Source of the DNA: Pseudolabrys taiwanensis
Lineage (GTDB): Bacteria > Pseudomonadota > Alphaproteobacteria > Rhizobiales > Xanthobacteraceae
Length of the DNA stretch: 64,000 bases
Assembly (NCBI RefSeq): GCF_003367395.1
Contig: NZ_CP031417.1
Coordinates: 744,001 to 808,000 of the forward strand
Reading direction: 5' to 3'
The translations under genes and the position numbers were made by a program. This document shows, piece by piece, positions 23,894 to 34,236 of the stretch. Under the pieces are notes generated by a model that ran no database searches, had not been told where the DNA came from, and saw only the letters and a program-made list of their open reading frames with translations. The stretch's first letter is position 1, and each line of letters opens with the position of its first letter.

Positions 23894-24337
23894 AACGTCG
23901 CCGCGCTCCTCGCTGGGAGCGCTCGCAGCCTCTACCGTCGCACGCAACAACGACACCGCTGTCCCCCATGACGCGACCGTCACGGCATTCGTCAAAGCGT
24001 CGCGCCGCCAACGAGCGCTTTCAACTGACGAAGGCGTGATATCGCGACGTACGCAACGAATGCTGACTCATACCGGTCAACACTGCGAACCATTTCGTTC
24101 GAATAGGTCGCACATTGAAGCGTGGCCTAAGTGGTAAAACCCTGCGCAGGTCAGTCGCAGCGCATGAAATATTCGCGCTTACACGGCCGCCGACGATTAC
24201 GTGTCGTCACTTTTTCGCGCTGACAAAGAAGACGGGTGGGCGCCAAGGTGAGGTGGCCAATAGAAAAGGCACCTGTGCGCCCGCAGGGCGGTATCGGCTT
24301 CGGGGGGCAAGGGTCTTCGGCGCGGCGCCTTTGCGCG
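23894..24337. other. Intergenic stretch, no gene seen
   Basis: This is the upstream region of the sulfatase operon and the 3' side of the TauE gene. No family-like frame was found. On the minus strand AAGGCGCC and GGTGCCTTTT near 24267-24336 could pair into a terminator for the TauE operon, but the loop is large. Confidence 0.4.
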
Positions 24338-25123
24338 CTAGATCCAAATCGATCGCGTGACGACATACACGCCGACCGCGATCACGATACCGGCGAAGAT
24401 GCGCGAGAGCGCATGTTTGTGGCCCGACAGGTGGCGGGCGAGGCGGATGCCGAGGACGCCCCCGGCCGCGCCGCCAGCGATGAAGAGGCCGGCGAGCGGC
24501 CAGTCGACAAAGCCGGACACCGCGTAGCTCGCAGCGGTGGTCATACCGAGGGCGGTTACCGATACGAGCGACGAGCCGATGGCGTTGATCAGCGGCATTG
24601 CCGTCGCGGCGATCAGGCCCGGTACGACCAGAAAGCCGCCGCCGATACCGAAGAAGCCGGACAACAGGCCGACCAGCAAGCCGATGCCGACGAGCCACGG
24701 CAGCAGGTGCGCGACATTGGCGCTCGAGAGTTTGACGTGCGGGTTGTCGCCGGACTTGCGCGGCCGCAGCAGCAACAGGCCAATGACGATCATCAGGGCA
24801 CCGAAGGCCGCGAGCAGGCGCGTGCCATCGACCATCTTGCCGATCTGCGCGCCGCCGGCGGCGCCGATCATGCCGGACACGGCGAAGGCCAGCGCACAGG
24901 GCCACTTTACGGTGCGGGCGCGGGCATGACCGAAGAGGCTGACAGCGGCGTTCGCCGCGACCGCGACGGCGCTCGTGCCGATGGCGACATGGGCGTTCGG
25001 CACGCCGACGACATAGACGAGCAGCGGCACGGCGAGGATCGAGCCGCCGCCGCCGACGAGGCCGAGCGAGAAGCCGACGACACCACCCGAGGCGATCGCC
25101 AGCGCTGTCTGCAGCAGCGTCAT
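24338..25123 (-). CDS. TauE/SafE family sulfite/anion exporter
   Basis: Protein of 261 aa with about eight hydrophobic helices and two internally related halves, each starting with a Gly-rich motif (GLVGGGGSILAVP near residue 22; GFFGIGGGFLVVP near 155), the hallmark of TauE/SafE transporters. Members export sulfite, sulfoacetate and similar anions. Its start overlaps the stop of the rhodanese gene (ATGA). With the BigR-like repressor and Blh-like hydrolase it forms a sulfide-detoxification module where it would remove sulfite made by persulfide oxidation. Confidence 0.88.
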   Translation of the reverse strand: MTLLQTALAIASGGVVGFSLGLVGGGGSILAVPLLVYVVGVPNAHVAIGTSAVAVAANAAVSLFGHARARTVKWPCALAFAVSGMIGAAGGAQIGKMVDGTRLLAAFGALMIVIGLLLLRPRKSGDNPHVKLSSANVAHLLPWLVGIGLLVGLLSGFFGIGGGFLVVPGLIAATAMPLINAIGSSLVSVTALGMTTAASYAVSGFVDWPLAGLFIAGGAAGGVLGIRLARHLSGHKHALSRIFAGIVIAVGVYVVTRSIWI

Positions 25124-25659
25124 TTCGCCGGCGCGTAGGTGCGCTTGTTCCAGGGCATCACGGCGAGGATGCGCGCCATGCCGCAGAAGCCGGTGGTGCC
25201 GGCTACGAGCAGACCCGCGCCGACGAAGCCCGACAAGGCATAGAAGCCGGGATTGACGAAAGCACCGAGCAGCACGCCGATGAGCACCAGCGAGCCGGCG
25301 CCGATCTGAACCTGCCGCATGATGTCGATCGGCTGGTTGCGGTCGAGCGTGACCGGCAGCCCGGCCTTCTTCCAGGCGTCGATACCGCCCTCGAGCACAT
25401 AAGTCTCGCAGGCACCGGCGGCTGAAGCGAGCCGCGCGACATTGCCTTTGGTGCGCGCGCCGGACCGGCAGTGAAAGACCAAAATGTCGTCGCCATCGCG
25501 CGCAACGCTACCTTGGCCCAACTGGCTCAAGGCGTGATGGCGTGCGCCTGGAATGTTCTCGCGCGCATATTCGTCGCGCTCGCGGATATCGATCAGCACG
25601 GCGCCTTGCCGCATGAGCTCGGCGGCGCGCGCAGGGGAGATGGTTTTCATGTCAGTCAT
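25120..25659 (-). CDS. Rhodanese-like protein with DUF2892 membrane tail
   Basis: Protein of 179 aa. The rhodanese domain spans residues 5-110 with catalytic Cys64 in FHCRSGART, and a DUF2892 segment with two hydrophobic helices follows (about 120-165). This plan is that of membrane-anchored rhodaneses such as YgaP, which transfer sulfane sulfur to thiols. It is between the ArsR-type repressor gene and the TauE exporter gene on the same strand and probably co-transcribed with both. Its role would be handling of persulfide sulfur. Confidence 0.88.
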   Translation of the reverse strand: MTDMKTISPARAAELMRQGAVLIDIRERDEYARENIPGARHHALSQLGQGSVARDGDDILVFHCRSGARTKGNVARLASAAGACETYVLEGGIDAWKKAGLPVTLDRNQPIDIMRQVQIGAGSLVLIGVLLGAFVNPGFYALSGFVGAGLLVAGTTGFCGMARILAVMPWNKRTYAPAK

Positions 25660-25703
25660 GGTTCGCTCTTCTTTCTTGGTTTTGCCACCGGTCTTGGCGG
25701 AGT

Positions 25704-26042
25704 TCAGGGGCAGTAGATGTCCTTCAGCAGCATCAGCAGGCGCGCGGCGTTCTGATCGGCGATGCGGTAAAACACCGTCTGCGCCTCACGCCGTGTCGCC
25801 AACAGCCCTTCCTCGCGCATCTTGGCGAGATGCTGCGACAGCGCCGACTGGCTGAGGCCGACGGCGCTGACGAGGTCGCCGACCGCCATCTCGCCTTTGA
25901 GCGCCAGGCGGCACAGAATGAGCAAACGGTTCTCGTTCGCGAGCAACTTGAGCAGCGCCGCCGCCTCCGCCGCCTTGCGTTCGAGTTCCGCCATGCCGGT
26001 ATCGTCCGGCGCTTTGGTGCGTTTTGCGCTGTGAGGAGCCAT
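25704..26042 (-). CDS. bigR: ArsR-family repressor, BigR/SqrR-like
   Basis: Protein of 112 aa with the ArsR winged helix (LKLLANENRLLILCRLA, then VGDLVSAVGLSQSALSQHLAKMREEGLL). Two cysteines, Cys44 in LILCRLA and Cys111 in IYCP at the end, match the two redox cysteines of BigR/SqrR persulfide sensors, which lose DNA affinity when they form a di- or polysulfide bond. It is transcribed divergently from the Blh-like gene across an AT-rich, palindrome-containing gap. Gene name is by this close match in residues and context. Confidence 0.85.
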   Translation of the reverse strand: MAPHSAKRTKAPDDTGMAELERKAAEAAALLKLLANENRLLILCRLALKGEMAVGDLVSAVGLSQSALSQHLAKMREEGLLATRREAQTVFYRIADQNAARLLMLLKDIYCP

Positions 26043-26056
26043 GGAGGCCTCTGTAA

Positions 26057-26087
26057 ATTAGATATTGCTAAATTAGTGTAGTCTAAT
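26057..26087. promoter_or_regulatory. Candidate BigR operator
   Basis: The intergenic DNA is markedly AT-rich. ATTAGA at 26057-26062 and TCTAAT at 26082-26087 are inverted repeats, and CTAAATTAG at 26068-26076 is a nine-base palindrome midway. BigR binds AT-rich TTAG/CTAA-type palindromes in the same gene context, so control of both divergent units is likely. Confidence 0.6.
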
Positions 26088-26141
26088 ATATAAGTCAAGT
26101 CCGAAGCCGGACGAAACGAGGATCAACAAGGAGTGCGCGCC

Positions 26142-27017
26142 ATGCCCGCCACCAGCAAGGCAGAGATCAAGGCCTTCTTCGACGAACCCACCAATACCGT
26201 CAGCTATCTGGTGTGGGACCCCGCGACCAAGGAAGCCGCGGTGGTCGATCCCGTGCTGAACTTCGATCATCGCAGCGGCGAGGCGACCGTGCATTCGGCC
26301 GACGCCATGCTGGAGGAGGCGGAGCGGCTCGGGCTCACGATCACGCAGATTCTCGAGACGCACGCGCATGCCGACCACTTGTCCGGCGCGCCCTATATCA
26401 AGCTCAAGACCGGCGCCAAGATCGCGATCGGCGAGCACATCAAGGACGTGCAGCGCATCTTCCGTCCGGTGTTCAATGCCATGGACGTCTCAGGCGAAGG
26501 CTCGGAGTTCGATCATCTGTTCAAGGATGGCGAGCGCTTCAAAGTCGGCAGCCTCGACGGCGAGGTGATCTATACACCCGGCCACACGCCCGCCTGCGTC
26601 TCCTACAAGATCGGCGACGCCGTATTCGTCGGCGACACGATGTTCATGCCGGACTACGGCACGGCGCGTGCCGACTTCCCCGGCGGCGATGCGCGCCAGC
26701 TCTATCGTTCGATCCAGCGTGTGCTGTCGCTGCCTTCCGAGACGCGTCTGTTCATGTGTCACGACTATAAGGCGCCCGGCCGCGATCAATATGCGTGGGA
26801 GACCACGGTCGGCGAGGAGCGCGCGCGCAATGTGCACGTGCATGAGGGCGTCAGCGAGGACGACTTCGTCAAGATGCGCGAGACGCGCGATGCGACGCTC
26901 GCGGCGCCGCTGCTGCTCTTGCCGTCGATCCAAGTGAATATCCGCGCCGGCAAGTTTCCGCCGGCCGAGGCCAACGGCGTGCGCTATCTCAAGGTGCCGG
27001 TGAAGCTGGCGTCGTAG
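26142..27017 (+). CDS. blh: Blh/ETHE1-like persulfide-processing metallo-beta-lactamase-fold enzyme
   Basis: Protein of 291 aa with the metal motif HAHADH (His74, His76, Asp78, His79), later PGHTPA and GDTMF with conserved His/Asp, as in persulfide dioxygenases. ETHE1-type enzymes oxidise glutathione persulfide to sulfite with a mononuclear iron; Blh (beta-lactamase-like hydrolase) proteins are the BigR-controlled members in plant-associated bacteria. The ATG at 26142 has AGGAG nine bases before it; the GTG at 26133 lies in that site. Divergent from the repressor-rhodanese-exporter operon. Confidence 0.87.
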   Translation: MPATSKAEIKAFFDEPTNTVSYLVWDPATKEAAVVDPVLNFDHRSGEATVHSADAMLEEAERLGLTITQILETHAHADHLSGAPYIKLKTGAKIAIGEHIKDVQRIFRPVFNAMDVSGEGSEFDHLFKDGERFKVGSLDGEVIYTPGHTPACVSYKIGDAVFVGDTMFMPDYGTARADFPGGDARQLYRSIQRVLSLPSETRLFMCHDYKAPGRDQYAWETTVGEERARNVHVHEGVSEDDFVKMRETRDATLAAPLLLLPSIQVNIRAGKFPPAEANGVRYLKVPVKLAS

Positions 27018-27035
27018 TCTGAATACTTGACGTCG

Positions 27036-27452
27036 TCATCTGGCGGCGTCCTGGCGCCGCAGAGGATTGTCCCAACTCAGCAACGCGCGATCCGCTGTGA
27101 GCAGCGTGGCATTATGATGGATCGCCGTTGCTGCGATGAGGCGGTCGGCCGGATCGCCGGGCAGCCCGTCGATCTCTGCGCCCAATATTGCGATGTCTCC
27201 GGACACCGGCAACTCTTGGGCGCCGCCGTCGATGATAACGCGACGGTGCTGAGCGGGCGACGTTGCCGCGCCAAGCCGTCCCTTGGCGGTCAACATGGCC
27301 ATTTCCCAGAAGCTGATCGCACTGATTGCAAGCTCTCCGTCATTGAGAGCTTGCTCGCAAATTGTTCGGCTTCGAATCCCGAGACGCGGATTCTCGGTGG
27401 TGAGCCAGATTGCGACGTGAGTGTCGATCACGATCACTTCATCGCATTCCAT
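27036..27452 (-). CDS. VapC-like PIN-domain toxin
   Basis: Protein of 138 aa with the PIN fold: IDTHVAIWL (first acidic residue), ISAISFWEMAML (Glu), and GDPADRLIAATAIHHNATLLTADRALL (the late Asp pair). PIN toxins are Mg-dependent RNases that cut tRNA or rRNA. The start overlaps the antitoxin frame by 19 bases, giving coupled translation. Located between the Blh gene and phaC, it is likely a chromosomal TA module. Confidence 0.85.
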   Translation of the reverse strand: MECDEVIVIDTHVAIWLTTENPRLGIRSRTICEQALNDGELAISAISFWEMAMLTAKGRLGAATSPAQHRRVIIDGGAQELPVSGDIAILGAEIDGLPGDPADRLIAATAIHHNATLLTADRALLSWDNPLRRQDAAR

Positions 27453-27667
27453 TCGACATCGACCGGCGAAATGATGTCGCCTTTGATCACCAGATCGTCC
27501 TTCAAGGCGCCGATCAATCCCTTTTTCTTTTCCTTTTTGTGAGGCACCAACTCGACGACGGGCTTGCCGTCTTTGGTCACGACGACGGTTTCACCGGTCG
27601 CAGCCACTTCCTCGACGACCGCGAGGCAGTTTGCCTCGAACTCCGATGCTTTCATGGTCTTCGTCAT
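27434..27667 (-). CDS. Phd/YefM-type antitoxin
   Basis: Protein of 77 aa. The N-terminal MKASEFEANCLAVVEEV and GETVVVTKDGKPV pattern is that of Phd/YefM antitoxins; a Lys-rich linker (HKKEKKKG) leads to a toxin-binding tail. It is first in the operon with the PIN toxin and probably represses its own promoter. An alternative start four codons in (MKASEF) is possible. Confidence 0.83.
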   Translation of the reverse strand: MTKTMKASEFEANCLAVVEEVAATGETVVVTKDGKPVVELVPHKKEKKKGLIGALKDDLVIKGDIISPVDVEWNAMK

Positions 27668-27739
27668 GGGTGCTTCCCAACGTGACCGAAGATGGTGTCC
27701 GTTCGATATAGCAATGCGCCCCTACAACCACAAGGCGGC

Positions 27740-29572
27740 TCACGCCCAGCTCTTCACCTTCACGTAGGAGCCGGGCGCGTCCTCGATGGCCTTGAGCTTG
27801 CCGCCGCCGATCTCGCGCGCCGGCACCGTTTCGGCGTCGACCGCTTTCAACCAATCGAGCCAATCGGGCCACCAGGAGCCCGGATGCTCCGTGGCGGTCT
27901 TGAGCCAGGCGTCGACGTCGCTGCCCTTCGGCTTGTCGCCGGTCCAGTATTGATACTTCGGCTTCGCCGGCGGATTGATCACGCCGGCAATGTGTCCTGA
28001 GCCGGCCAGAACGAACCGGACCGGGCCGCCGAAATAGTGGGCGCCGTGCAGCACCGACTTCGCCGGGGCGATGTGATCCTCGCGCGTGGCGAGATCGTAG
28101 ACCGGAATCTTCACCTTGCGCAGGTCGAGCTTGGTGCGGCCGAGCTCCATCTTGCCCTTGGTCAGCTTGTTATCGAGGTAGCAGTTGCGCAGGTAGAACG
28201 AGTGGTTGGCCGCCGGCATGCGCGTGGCGTCGGAGTTCCAATAAAGAATGTCGAAGGGCAGGGGCTTCTTGCCGCGCAGGTAGTTGTTGACGATGTACGG
28301 CCATACGAGGTCGTTCGAGCGCAGCATGTTGAAGGCGTTCGCCATGCGCGACGCCTCCAGATAGCCTTGGGCCTTCATGTGGCCTTCGAGGTGCTTGATC
28401 TGCGCCTCGTCGACGAAAACCAACAGGTCGCCGGCATAGGTGAAGTCGACCTGCGCCGCGAAGAACGTCGCCGATTTGACGCGGTCCTGCTTCTTGGCCG
28501 CGAGGTAAGCGAGGGTGATCGACAGGAGCGTGCCGCCGACGCAGTAGCCGATGGCGTTGAGCTGCGGCTCGCCGGTGATTTCCTTGACCGCGTCCATCGC
28601 CGCGATCACGCCGTCGCGCATGTACTGCTCGAAGCTCTTTTCGGCGAGCCGTCCGTCCGGATTGACCCAGGAGATCGTGAACACCGTGATGCCCTGGTCG
28701 ACGCACCACTTGATGAAGGACTTCTCCGGGTTGAGATCGAGGATGTAGAACTTGTTGATCCACGGCGGCACGATGAGCAGCGGTGTCTTCAAGACCTCGG
28801 TGGTCGTCGCCTGGTACTGAATGAGCTGCATCAGCTCGTTCTGGAAGATCACCTTGCCGGGCGTGACCGCGAGATTGCGGCCGACCTCGAACAGCGAGGG
28901 GTCCGACTGGCGGATCTTCAGATAGCCTTCGCCGGCCTGGATATCCTCCGAGAGGAGTTGCATGCCGCGCACGAGGTTCTCGCCGTGCGAGGACAACGTC
29001 TCGCGCATCAGCTCGGGATTGGTCAGCACGAAGTTCGACGGCGAAATCGCGTTGGCGATCTGCCGGATGTAGAACTCGGCCTTCTTGCGCGTGCGCTCGT
29101 CGAGCTCGGCGTCCTTGACCAGGCGCTCGGCCCACTGCGTGGTGAGCAGATAGACCTGCTTGAGGAAATCGTAGAACTGGTTGCGCGACCATTCCGGGTC
29201 GGCGAAGCGCTTGTCCTTGGGATCGGGCGCGATGACTGGCTCGGCCGTCTCGCCGGCGAGGCGTTTGGCTGTCTGCGCCCATAACCCGAGAAAGGCGTGG
29301 CCGAGGCTCGCCTGCAGTTCCGTGGCGCGCTGCGGGTCCGACAGCCAGTATTCGATCACCTGGCCGATGGTGCGGACCACGTCGCTGATGTCGTCGGCGA
29401 GCTCCGGCTTGATCTTGCCTTCCTCGCGCGGCCGCAGATAGGCCGCGAGGGCCTTGCCGCCTTCCTCCACCATGCGCGCGGCATTGCGGGCGAAGGCCTC
29501 GATGTCGGCCGACGTCAGAGCAGGCGTTTCCCGGCCCGGGACTGCGCCCGGTTCTTTCACAGATTGGTCCAT
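27740..29572 (-). CDS. phaC: Class I poly(R)-hydroxyalkanoate synthase
   Basis: Protein of 610 aa. The lipase-like box is GYCVGGT with catalytic Cys344; Asp499 (TREDHIAP) and His527 (GSGHIAGV) complete the triad. Length and single-subunit plan are those of class I PhaC, which polymerises 3-hydroxyacyl-CoA into storage granules in the cytoplasm. The ATG at 29572 gives MDQSVKEP; a GTG seven codons upstream is too close to its Gly-rich ribosome site. No phaA, phaB or phasin gene is adjacent. It stands opposite to the small lipoprotein gene across a 180-base gap. Confidence 0.93.
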   Translation of the reverse strand: MDQSVKEPGAVPGRETPALTSADIEAFARNAARMVEEGGKALAAYLRPREEGKIKPELADDISDVVRTIGQVIEYWLSDPQRATELQASLGHAFLGLWAQTAKRLAGETAEPVIAPDPKDKRFADPEWSRNQFYDFLKQVYLLTTQWAERLVKDAELDERTRKKAEFYIRQIANAISPSNFVLTNPELMRETLSSHGENLVRGMQLLSEDIQAGEGYLKIRQSDPSLFEVGRNLAVTPGKVIFQNELMQLIQYQATTTEVLKTPLLIVPPWINKFYILDLNPEKSFIKWCVDQGITVFTISWVNPDGRLAEKSFEQYMRDGVIAAMDAVKEITGEPQLNAIGYCVGGTLLSITLAYLAAKKQDRVKSATFFAAQVDFTYAGDLLVFVDEAQIKHLEGHMKAQGYLEASRMANAFNMLRSNDLVWPYIVNNYLRGKKPLPFDILYWNSDATRMPAANHSFYLRNCYLDNKLTKGKMELGRTKLDLRKVKIPVYDLATREDHIAPAKSVLHGAHYFGGPVRFVLAGSGHIAGVINPPAKPKYQYWTGDKPKGSDVDAWLKTATEHPGSWWPDWLDWLKAVDAETVPAREIGGGKLKAIEDAPGSYVKVKSWA

Positions 29573-29754
29573 CCTCGTTCCGTCGCTTACCACCTCCCAA
29601 AGTGGCGGCGGCGGTCCTCCCTCGCAAGCTACGTGCCATCATGGCGCAGGCCGGCCCGTCCTTGCTGCGGCCATATTAGCCCCTTACCCGGCTTATGCTA
29701 TAATTCCTTGAGTCTGCATCGATTTTGCGACGATCCCACAGGTTTCCGATAGGT

Positions 29755-30123
29755 ATGCGACAGGCGAAGAGTGGAGCGGTAATGGGGGCCAGTCTGCTGG
29801 CCGCAGCGATGCTGCTCGGGCTCGTCGGCTGCGCGGCCGGGCCGGTGATCGGCGACCATCTGCCGGAGGCGGCGGGCGGCCTTCCGGCCGGGGCGCCGGC
29901 GCGGCCGGCCACGCCCTATCAATACCCCGCCGTTCATGACATGCCGCCGCCGCGCGACACCAAGCCGCTCAGCGACGAAGATCAGGCAAAGCTCGAAAAG
30001 GAACTGCAGGCGACGCGCGATCGTCAGGCGGCCCAGGCCGGCGACGACGCGGCGGCCGACGAGGAGCAGCCGGCGGTGGCGAAAAAGCCGGCCACGGGGG
30101 CCAAGGCGGGCAAGACGAGATAG
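29755..30123 (+). CDS. Small putative lipoprotein
   Basis: Protein of 122 aa with a lipoprotein signal: MRQAKSGAV, hydrophobic core, lipobox LVGC at residues 24-27. The mature part is Pro/Ala-rich and then charged (LSDEDQAKLEKELQATRDRQ) with a Lys/Ala-rich C-terminus, probably extended and partly helical. No known domain. It lies upstream of the aminotransferase-hom-glpX-recJ block in the same direction, but a terminator-like hairpin separates them. Confidence 0.7.
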   Translation: MRQAKSGAVMGASLLAAAMLLGLVGCAAGPVIGDHLPEAAGGLPAGAPARPATPYQYPAVHDMPPPRDTKPLSDEDQAKLEKELQATRDRQAAQAGDDAAADEEQPAVAKKPATGAKAGKTR

Positions 30124-30178
30124 AATACGGTGCCAAAAGCGGCGTTAATACTGGCGCCAAAGCGAACCCGTGATAAAA

Positions 30179-30207
30179 GCCAGCCGGGGTAACCCCTGTC
30201 GGCTGGC
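30179..30207 (+). terminator. Terminator-like hairpin
   Basis: Stem GCCAGCCG / CGGCTGGC around a loop that itself contains GGGG/CCCC pairing. It follows the lipoprotein gene by 55 bases. No T-tract. Confidence 0.5.
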
Positions 30208-30317
30208 GAGGGCAGCCATCGCCTGATCCCGGACGGCCCGTCCGGGCCGTGGTGTCCAAACGGGAACGGTCAATAGGCAGGCGCAGGCAGGACGAAGGCG
30301 ACTGAAGGTCTCAACCG

Positions 30318-31535
<1,218 letters not shown>

Positions 31536-31544
31536 TTTAAGACA

Positions 31545-32858
31545 ATGTCACAAGCCCTCCGCGTGGGCGTCGCCGGTCTCGGAACGGTCGGCGCCGCCCT
31601 GATCTCCCAAGTTGCACATCGGCGCGAGGCGCTCACGGCCCGCTGCGGCCGCGGCATCGAGGTCGTCGCCGTTTCGGCGCGGTCGCGCGGCAAAGACCGC
31701 GGCTTCGACCTCAAGAAGATGAAGTGGTTCGACGATCCGGTCGCGCTCGCGCGCGATGCGTCGATCGACGTCTTCGTCGAACTGATGGGCGGCTCCGGCG
31801 GCGTTGCCAAAGCAGCCGTGGAAGCCGCGCTCGCCGCCGGCAAGTCGGTGGTGACGGCCAACAAGGCATTGCTCGCCAAGCACGGCGTCAAACTCGCCGC
31901 GCTCGCCGAGAAAAACAATGTCGCGCTCAATTACGAGGCGGCGGTCGGCGCGGCCATTCCGATCGTGAAGACGTTGCGCGAAGGTCTCGCCGGCAACGAG
32001 ATTGCGCGCATCTACGGCATCCTCAACGGCACCTGCAATTACATCCTGACGCGCATGGAGCAGGAGGGGCTGTCCTTCGCCGACTGCCTGAAGGACGCGC
32101 AACGGCTCGGTTATGCCGAGGCCGATCCGACCTTCGACATCGAAGGCCACGACACCGCGCAGAAGCTTTCGATCCTGGCTTCGCTCGCCTTCGGCACCAA
32201 GGTCGACGAGAGCGCGATCTATGTCGAAGGCATTTCGTCGATTGCGCCGGCCGATCTCGCCGCCGCCGACGAACTCGGCTATCGCGTGAAGCTTCTCGGC
32301 GTCGCTGTGAAGACGCCGCAGGGCATCGAGCAGCGCGTGCACCCGACCATGGTGCGCAAGGACTCGGCCATCGCGCAGGTGATGGGCGTGACCAATGCCG
32401 TGACCGTCGATGCATCCGGTATCAATCCGATCACCTTGATCGGGCCGGGCGCCGGCGGCGCCGCCACCGCCTCCGCCGTGCTGTCGGACATCGCCGACGT
32501 CGCGCGCGGCTTGCGCGTCATGCCGTTCGGGCGGCCGACGGCCAAGCTCGCCAGCGTCCGCAAGGCGCCGATGCAGCGCCACGAGGGCGGCTATTACATC
32601 CGCCTGCAGGCGCGCGACAAGCCGGGAACCGCGGCGACCATCGCCAAGCGGCTCGCGCAGCAGGAGATTTCGCTGGAGTCCATCGTCCAGCGGCACCGCA
32701 AGGGCGCGCCCGAAAGCGAGGTGAAGGGCGGCTCCGTCCCGGTTATCCTCATCACTTACGCGACGTCCGAGGATGCGGTGCGCAAAGCGCTTGCGGCGGT
32801 CGGGCGCGATAAGGTCATTTCCGGTCGCCCGCAGGTCATCCGGATCGAGAAGAACTGA
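31545..32858 (+). CDS. hom: Homoserine dehydrogenase
   Basis: Protein of 437 aa. The N-terminal Rossmann motif GVAGLGTVGAA, the catalytic region NGTCNYILTRME, YAEADPTFDIEGHDTAQK with substrate-binding residues, and a C-terminal ACT domain (about residues 350-430, GGYYIRLQARDKPG) are typical of monofunctional Hom. It reduces aspartate semialdehyde to homoserine on the path to threonine and methionine; the ACT domain provides threonine feedback. It follows the aminotransferase gene and precedes glpX, a conserved alphaproteobacterial order. Confidence 0.95.
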   Translation: MSQALRVGVAGLGTVGAALISQVAHRREALTARCGRGIEVVAVSARSRGKDRGFDLKKMKWFDDPVALARDASIDVFVELMGGSGGVAKAAVEAALAAGKSVVTANKALLAKHGVKLAALAEKNNVALNYEAAVGAAIPIVKTLREGLAGNEIARIYGILNGTCNYILTRMEQEGLSFADCLKDAQRLGYAEADPTFDIEGHDTAQKLSILASLAFGTKVDESAIYVEGISSIAPADLAAADELGYRVKLLGVAVKTPQGIEQRVHPTMVRKDSAIAQVMGVTNAVTVDASGINPITLIGPGAGGAATASAVLSDIADVARGLRVMPFGRPTAKLASVRKAPMQRHEGGYYIRLQARDKPGTAATIAKRLAQQEISLESIVQRHRKGAPESEVKGGSVPVILITYATSEDAVRKALAAVGRDKVISGRPQVIRIEKN

Positions 32859-32924
32859 GTTGTGAGATAGCAGCGGCCACCGACCGAGAGACGGTGACCT
32901 GCCATTGTTGAGGGGAGTGACACG

Positions 32925-33917
32925 ATGTCGTCGATTACCGTCCAGCCGGAACTGTTGCTGGAGCGCATTCTGACGCTGGAGATCGCGCGTGTGACGGAGC
33001 GCGCCGCGGTATCGTCGGCGCGCCTGCGCGGCCACGGCAAGGACAAGGCCTCCGATCAGGCCGCGGTCGACGCGATGCGGCGCGAGCTCAACAAGCTGCC
33101 GATCGACGGCACGGTGGTGATCGGCGAGGGCGAGATCGACGAAGCGCCGATGCTGTTCATCGGCGAGCAGGTCGGCACCAAGCAGGGCCCGAAGGTCGAC
33201 ATCGCCGTCGATCCGCTCGAGGGCACGACGCTGTGCGCCAAGAACATGCCCGGCGCCATCGCCACCATCGCCATGGCCAATGGCGGCACGCTGCTGCACG
33301 CGCCCGACTGCTACATGGAAAAGATCGCCATCGGCCCCGGCTATCCGAAGGGCATCATCGACCTCGATGCGCCGGCCGAGGAGATCATCCTCAACCTCGC
33401 CAAGGCCAAGGGCGTGAAGCCGAGCGAGATCACCGCGATCCTGCTCGATCGTCCGCGCCATGCCGACCTGATCGCCGGCGTGCGCAAAGTTGGCGCCGCA
33501 GTGTCGCTGATTTCGGACGGCGACGTCGCCGGCGTCATCCATTGCGCCGAGCCGAAGACCGGCATCGACGTCTATCTCGGCATCGGCGGCGCGCCGGAAG
33601 GCGTGTTGTCGGCGGCGGCTCTGCGCTGCATCGGCGGCCAGATGCAGACGCGGCTCATCATCGACACCGAAGAGCTGCGTGAGCGCACCATCAAGATGGG
33701 CATCAAGGACCCGAAGAAGAAGTACGAGATCGAGGACATGGTGAAGGGCGACTGCCTGTTCGCCGCCACGGGCGTCACGACCGGCGCGATGCTCGACGGC
33801 GTCAAGTTCGGCAAGGACGTGATCGAGACCGATACCGTCGTCATGCGCTCGGTCACCGGGACGGTGCGGCGCGTGCGCGCCGAGCACCGTCAGTTCGAGA
33901 AATTCCACCTCGACTGA
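32925..33917 (+). CDS. glpX: Class II fructose-1,6-bisphosphatase
   Basis: Protein of 330 aa of the GlpX family: VVIGEGEIDEAPML and the DPLEGTTLCA metal-binding motif are clear, with GPGYPKG later. It hydrolyses fructose-1,6-bisphosphate in gluconeogenesis (and can act in the Calvin cycle in autotrophic relatives). GAGGGGAG lies upstream of the ATG. It sits 66 bases after hom and upstream of recJ. Confidence 0.95.
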   Translation: MSSITVQPELLLERILTLEIARVTERAAVSSARLRGHGKDKASDQAAVDAMRRELNKLPIDGTVVIGEGEIDEAPMLFIGEQVGTKQGPKVDIAVDPLEGTTLCAKNMPGAIATIAMANGGTLLHAPDCYMEKIAIGPGYPKGIIDLDAPAEEIILNLAKAKGVKPSEITAILLDRPRHADLIAGVRKVGAAVSLISDGDVAGVIHCAEPKTGIDVYLGIGGAPEGVLSAAALRCIGGQMQTRLIIDTEELRERTIKMGIKDPKKKYEIEDMVKGDCLFAATGVTTGAMLDGVKFGKDVIETDTVVMRSVTGTVRRVRAEHRQFEKFHLD

Positions 33918-33943
33918 GCGGTGGTTGCTGCACGCTTACTTCA

Positions 33944-34052
33944 CCTCTCCCATAGGGAGAGGTCGGCGCGCGCGAGCGCGCCGGGTGAGGGGTTACAAAG
34001 CGCGAAAGTCAAGAACCCCCTCACTCCAACCCTCTCCCCAAAGGGGAGAGGG
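33944..34052. repeat. Rhizobiales-type intergenic palindrome pair
   Basis: Two hairpins, CCTCTCCC/GGGAGAGG at 33944-33962 and CCCTCTCCCC/GGGGAGAGGG at 34030-34052, with a GC-rich spacer that has GCGCGCG/CGCGCGC pairing. The two outer palindromes are related to one another and could also pair to make one large structure. This type of dispersed element is common between genes in Rhizobiales. The rest of the 319-base gap to recJ holds no gene. Confidence 0.65.
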
Positions 34053-34236
34053 AGGCCCGCCGTACTTGCGGCACGGATGTCAGTCTCCTTCAACCGCCGA
34101 GTAGATGGGTTTTGCACCGCTGTGCACAGGCGCCGCTTGCGTTTGGGGCGTGGCGGCATAGCTTCTGGGCTTAGTCGCGTGCGTAAGTCCCCGACAATCC
34201 CGATCTCTGTGGGCCGAACAGCCCGCATGAAGGCTT

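Noticed and set aside
28037..29284. Open frame of 415 codons on the plus strand, antisense to phaC
   Set aside because: It lies wholly inside phaC on the opposite strand, is very rich in Arg/Ala/Val as expected of a shadow of GC-rich coding DNA, and has no domain.
31548..33908. Open frame of 786 codons on the minus strand opposite hom and glpX
   Set aside because: Two strong housekeeping genes explain this DNA.
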